Shown here: positions 25,149 through 27,567 of the stretch, piece after piece
How the letters are laid out: the number at the start of each line of letters is the position of its first letter
Numbering within the stretch: position 1 is the stretch's first letter
From: a virus
IMG/VR virus record: IMGVR_UViG_3300001472_000018
Location: 1 to 27,567 of that record
Direction: 5' to 3' (one strand)
DNA: 27,567 nucleotides
Translations under genes and position numbers: made by a program
Notes under the pieces: model-generated
Databases searched by the model: none
Seen by the model: the letters and a program-made list of their open reading frames with translations, nothing else
What the model was told of the DNA's origin: nothing

Positions 25149-26061
25149 GTCTTAAATTATTTTTAAGTAGCGTAATGCCTGCCTGACCGTGTCGGTTCTT
25201 AAGGCAATGCAATGCTACTAGATTTCTAGTCGGTAAGTTTTTCCTACCGTACGCTTCTAGCCCTAGTAACGAAGGCTGATGGATTACCATGACAATATCA
25301 GCAGCGTGGTACAGCTGCTTACTGCCGTGGATGTCAGTCTTCAAGGGGTAGTGTAGATTGGGAGAATCAGGATCGCGTCTCTTCTCACCTTCTATCTTGT
25401 CATTGAGTTGAGAGAGTAAGAGAACCATAGCGCCAAAGCGTTTACGGATTTCGATACTAATCTTACCTAGTTCAGCGAGTGTTTGAATCTCGTTCTCTCC
25501 AGGCATAGGATTTACAAGCAGAGTGTGGTCAAGGCATATAACATAATGACAATCGCCATGTTGTTTAATGAACTCTTGCACAGTACGAGCAATCTGTACC
25601 CTGTTACCAGGTGTTTCTATAAAATAAATAGAAGGCTCGTCAATCTGTTTGAGCTTATCCTCAATCATCACCCGCTCAGTATCATTAAGAGCAGTCGTAG
25701 CGTGAAGCATCCTATCTAGGGGTACTTCAGCTAATGATGAAAGTCTACGCATCAGTTCCATTTCTGCAGACATCTCGAAAGAAAAGTGCAGAATCTTTAC
25801 TGGCTTGTCAAACTTATTGTAAGCAGTTGAAGTAAAGTCACGGAGTAAGTTGTTTAAAAACATACTCTTACCATGACCTGACGCACCCGCTACTACATAT
25901 ACCATCCCAAACTGCATGCCACCCAGCAGCATCTTGTTGACTTTCTCCCAGCGTGTTTTCATCACAGGGATTTTGCCATCCATATAGTTGTGAATCGTAG
26001 TCTGAGTAGATTCTACGACTGATGCCATTGGGCGTACTAGAAGTTCAGAGAATTCGGTCAT
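25081..26061 (-). CDS. DnaB-type replicative helicase (ATPase domain only)
   Basis: The 326-residue protein is an SF4 helicase core: Walker A GASGHGKS at 59-66, the FSFEMS motif at 93-98 (Glu96), Walker B YVICLDH at 173-179 (Asp178), and SQLN at 217-220 followed by a basic KIEGEKRRD loop. A DIVMVIH segment and a KNRHG motif near the end are also typical. It lacks the N-terminal primase-interacting domain of cellular DnaB (about 470 residues), as many phage versions do. It should form a ring that unwinds DNA at the fork and work with the primase and the candidate loader upstream, whose gene it overlaps by 17 bases. Confidence 0.92.
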   Translation of the reverse strand: MTEFSELLVRPMASVVESTQTTIHNYMDGKIPVMKTRWEKVNKMLLGGMQFGMVYVVAGASGHGKSMFLNNLLRDFTSTAYNKFDKPVKILHFSFEMSAEMELMRRLSSLAEVPLDRMLHATTALNDTERVMIEDKLKQIDEPSIYFIETPGNRVQIARTVQEFIKQHGDCHYVICLDHTLLVNPMPGENEIQTLAELGKISIEIRKRFGAMVLLLSQLNDKIEGEKRRDPDSPNLHYPLKTDIHGSKQLYHAADIVMVIHQPSLLGLEAYGRKNLPTRNLVALHCLKNRHGQAGITLLKNNLRHGIFEDWDSGDTAARRDNPYGL

Positions 26062-26602
26062 GCGGTAAGTCTTCTGTAGGGGTTTCTTTCATCATCTCCC
26101 AAAGGTCGACGAAAGTTTCTGCTTGTAACCACTTGTCTATACGTGTGCTAATCAACTTCCTGTCTTTGGCAAACTGCAAAGCTGCCATTACTTTCTTGTG
26201 ATCGTGCACGCTACCAACGTGTTTATGGTACCACTTTACCATTTCCTCCTTGTTGACAGCTTTAAGAGTAATCTTTTTGCCATCGATAGTACTGTAAGGA
26301 GGATAGCTCTTCCAAAACTCATCGCCATCTGTGGTTGAGACAGAATAAAAGGCTTTGCTAAACTCTTCCGTTACTTCATAGTACTCTGCGTACTTTGAAT
26401 TTGCAGAAGGGTTTGTATCAACTACTAAGCCTTTGGTTACGAGGTCGTCTAGATACTCTTTAGGAAATATCTGTCCTTCCTCTCCAATTTTGTAAAGCAG
26501 ATCGTGTCGTCTTTCATATATGATTTGACAAAACAATACTTGAATAGGGCTGATGTTTAGCTTAAGCAATACATCTACGTATTTGTCAAGCGGGTACACC
26601 AT
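26045..26602 (-). CDS. Possible helicase loader or replication accessory protein
   Basis: The 185-residue protein has an N-terminal part (about 1-75) whose helices and final strand look like a winged-helix domain. A C-terminal part follows, with FWKSYPPY, a GKKITLKAVNKEE stretch and a helical AALQFAKDRKL to WLQAETFVDLWE segment. That layout resembles phage replication proteins encoded just upstream of DnaB-like helicases, which load the helicase. The assignment rests on position and layout, not on a diagnostic motif. It overlaps the helicase gene by 17 bases. Confidence 0.6.
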   Translation of the reverse strand: MVYPLDKYVDVLLKLNISPIQVLFCQIIYERRHDLLYKIGEEGQIFPKEYLDDLVTKGLVVDTNPSANSKYAEYYEVTEEFSKAFYSVSTTDGDEFWKSYPPYSTIDGKKITLKAVNKEEMVKWYHKHVGSVHDHKKVMAALQFAKDRKLISTRIDKWLQAETFVDLWEMMKETPTEDLPHDRIL

Positions 26603-26864
26603 TGCTCTTTAAGATTGTTTGTTCAACACATCGGGCATCCGTTAACTCTTGGGATATCTGAGTAAGGGAAGCTTCTAAATTATACTCTTCACTCAGAGAT
26701 AGTTGGAACTGCCATGGTTGGTCAGCCCACTCCCTCTTACCAGACTTAACCAGTAATAGGATTTCTGAGTAAAGAGTCGTTGCACTTTGTGAGTAGTTCC
26801 TCGATAGAGTGTACCCATTCGATATTCGCGGACTTACTTTGCCGCTTCTTAAGCCATTTTTCAT
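26586..26864 (-). CDS. Small hypothetical protein overlapping the SF2 helicase gene
   Basis: From the only usable ATG (26864) this frame gives 92 residues, but the first 119 bases lie inside the helicase gene in another frame, where its composition is not coding-like. The part beyond the helicase stop (about 50 residues, containing REWADQPWQFQLSLSEEYNL) looks coding and bridges to the next gene, which it overlaps by 17 bases. The true start may be a non-ATG codon near the helicase stop. No family is recognised. Confidence 0.5.
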   Translation of the reverse strand: MKNGLRSGKVSPRISNGYTLSRNYSQSATTLYSEILLLVKSGKREWADQPWQFQLSLSEEYNLEASLTQISQELTDARCVEQTILKSNGVPA

Positions 26865-27567
26865 CCTGTGTATCTTTCAGATATAGGTTAATAATAACTC
26901 CGGTCTTATTCTCCTGAAACCTAATGGCTCGACCTGTACGTTGTAGGTCTTGCCTGGGTGTCGAAGTCCCGGAACAAACTATTGCCAACTCTATGCCTTC
27001 TACATCAAATCCCTCGTCCAATGCGCGTGCTGTATGAATCACACGGATATCGGTACGTCTGTCTGCAAAAGAATCTAGTACGTTTTGACGGGCGTACTTA
27101 GACATTTTTGAATGGTACGCAGCGCCCCATGGCTGCGTCTCTTTGTTCATTTGTATAGCGAAGTCAACACTCTCGCTAAAAGTGATAGTAGGCACGTCAA
27201 AGATCTCAATGAGTTTCTTTGCTGCAGCCTGCTTAGTAGCACTCTTGTAGATGAGCTGCTTTCGCTTTTGCATTGCTCGGTTGAACGCACGGGCCTGATT
27301 CAGTACCTGTTGTTCATCCCATCCTGCCAAGTTTCTAGTGAATACTGACAGGTATTGTCGGTCTTGCATACAGCGCATAGCTGCATGGAACCGGTTGTTA
27401 AAGATAGCAAATGCTTTGTAATAAGCATCCGTAACTACCCCATACTCTTCAGCCTCTTTCTCGCCCATGCGTAGACCAAGGTTAAAGACTTGAAACTGTG
27501 ATACATAGTTGTTACGCACAGCTTCCCGAAGAGAGATAGTATCTATGACTGGAGCTGCACTAGATAT
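26746..27567 (-). CDS. SF2 DNA helicase (UvsW/SNF2-like), C-terminal part, cut by the window edge
   Basis: The frame stays open to the right edge (16 more codons beyond the GTG at 27519), so the gene's 5' part lies outside the window and the GTG is not the real start. The visible 273 residues are the second RecA-like domain of a superfamily 2 helicase: a GAAYHSKMSKYAR segment, then motif V (TARALDEGFDVEGIELAI) and motif VI (QRTGRAIR with its arginine fingers). The C-terminal KDTQDEKWLKKRQ region resembles DEXD/H helicases of the UvsW or XPB type. It probably remodels replication forks or recombination intermediates. It is the first visible gene of the leftward block. Confidence 0.88.
   Translation of the reverse strand: MSSAAPVIDTISLREAVRNNYVSQFQVFNLGLRMGEKEAEEYGVVTDAYYKAFAIFNNRFHAAMRCMQDRQYLSVFTRNLAGWDEQQVLNQARAFNRAMQKRKQLIYKSATKQAAAKKLIEIFDVPTITFSESVDFAIQMNKETQPWGAAYHSKMSKYARQNVLDSFADRRTDIRVIHTARALDEGFDVEGIELAIVCSGTSTPRQDLQRTGRAIRFQENKTGVIINLYLKDTQDEKWLKKRQSKSANIEWVHSIEELLTKCNDSLLRNPITG

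Overview
The window looks like part of a tailed double-stranded DNA phage of a Bacteroidota host, probably a marine flavobacterium, with crAss-like (Crassvirales-type) gene content. The evidence is a giant virion-type protein with a DxDxD RNA polymerase motif and an HExxH zincin motif, a family 1 uracil-DNA glycosylase, a PD-(D/E)xK nuclease, a Sak4-like ATPase, a TOPRIM primase and a DnaB-type helicase. A secreted protein with a type IX secretion (T9SS) type B C-terminal signal points to a Bacteroidota host. Shine-Dalgarno sites are weak or absent and genes are tightly packed, which also fits. The standard genetic code is used.

Layout. Positions 1-17020 are transcribed rightwards and look like a late or virion block. 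They hold a short frame that may be the broken 5' part of the next gene, a 289-residue unknown protein, a single 4,910-residue protein (about 14.7 kb) and a 422-residue secreted protein. Positions 17000-27567 are transcribed leftwards as one compact early block. In transcription order from the right edge: SF2 helicase (cut by the window), a small protein, a possible helicase loader, DnaB-like helicase, an unknown 116-residue protein, Sak4-like ATPase, putative SSB, primase, RusA-like resolvase, NinB-like protein, a 50-residue HTH-like protein, a 71-residue protein, an amidoligase, a class II glutamine amidotransferase fused to a gamma-glutamylcyclotransferase-like domain, PD-(D/E)xK nuclease, uracil-DNA glycosylase, a 44-residue basic protein and a GroES-like co-chaperonin. 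The two blocks converge and their last genes overlap by 21 bases. No gap over 300 bases lacks a gene.

How the genes fit together. The leftward block supplies replication (helicases, primase, SSB), recombination and repair (Sak4, NinB-like, RusA-like, PD-(D/E)xK, UDG) and a chaperonin cofactor that probably helps fold virion proteins. The rightward block probably makes an injected virion RNA polymerase complex as one huge protein, coupled to a protein addressed to the host cell surface.

The two least ordinary parts are (i) the amidoligase next to a fused amidotransferase-cyclotransferase, a candidate phage system for making and editing amide or isopeptide bonds, and (ii) the phage-encoded T9SS cargo protein with an eight-residue DT repeat stalk, placed three bases after the giant gene. 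Family calls rest on motifs read by eye; no database search was run.
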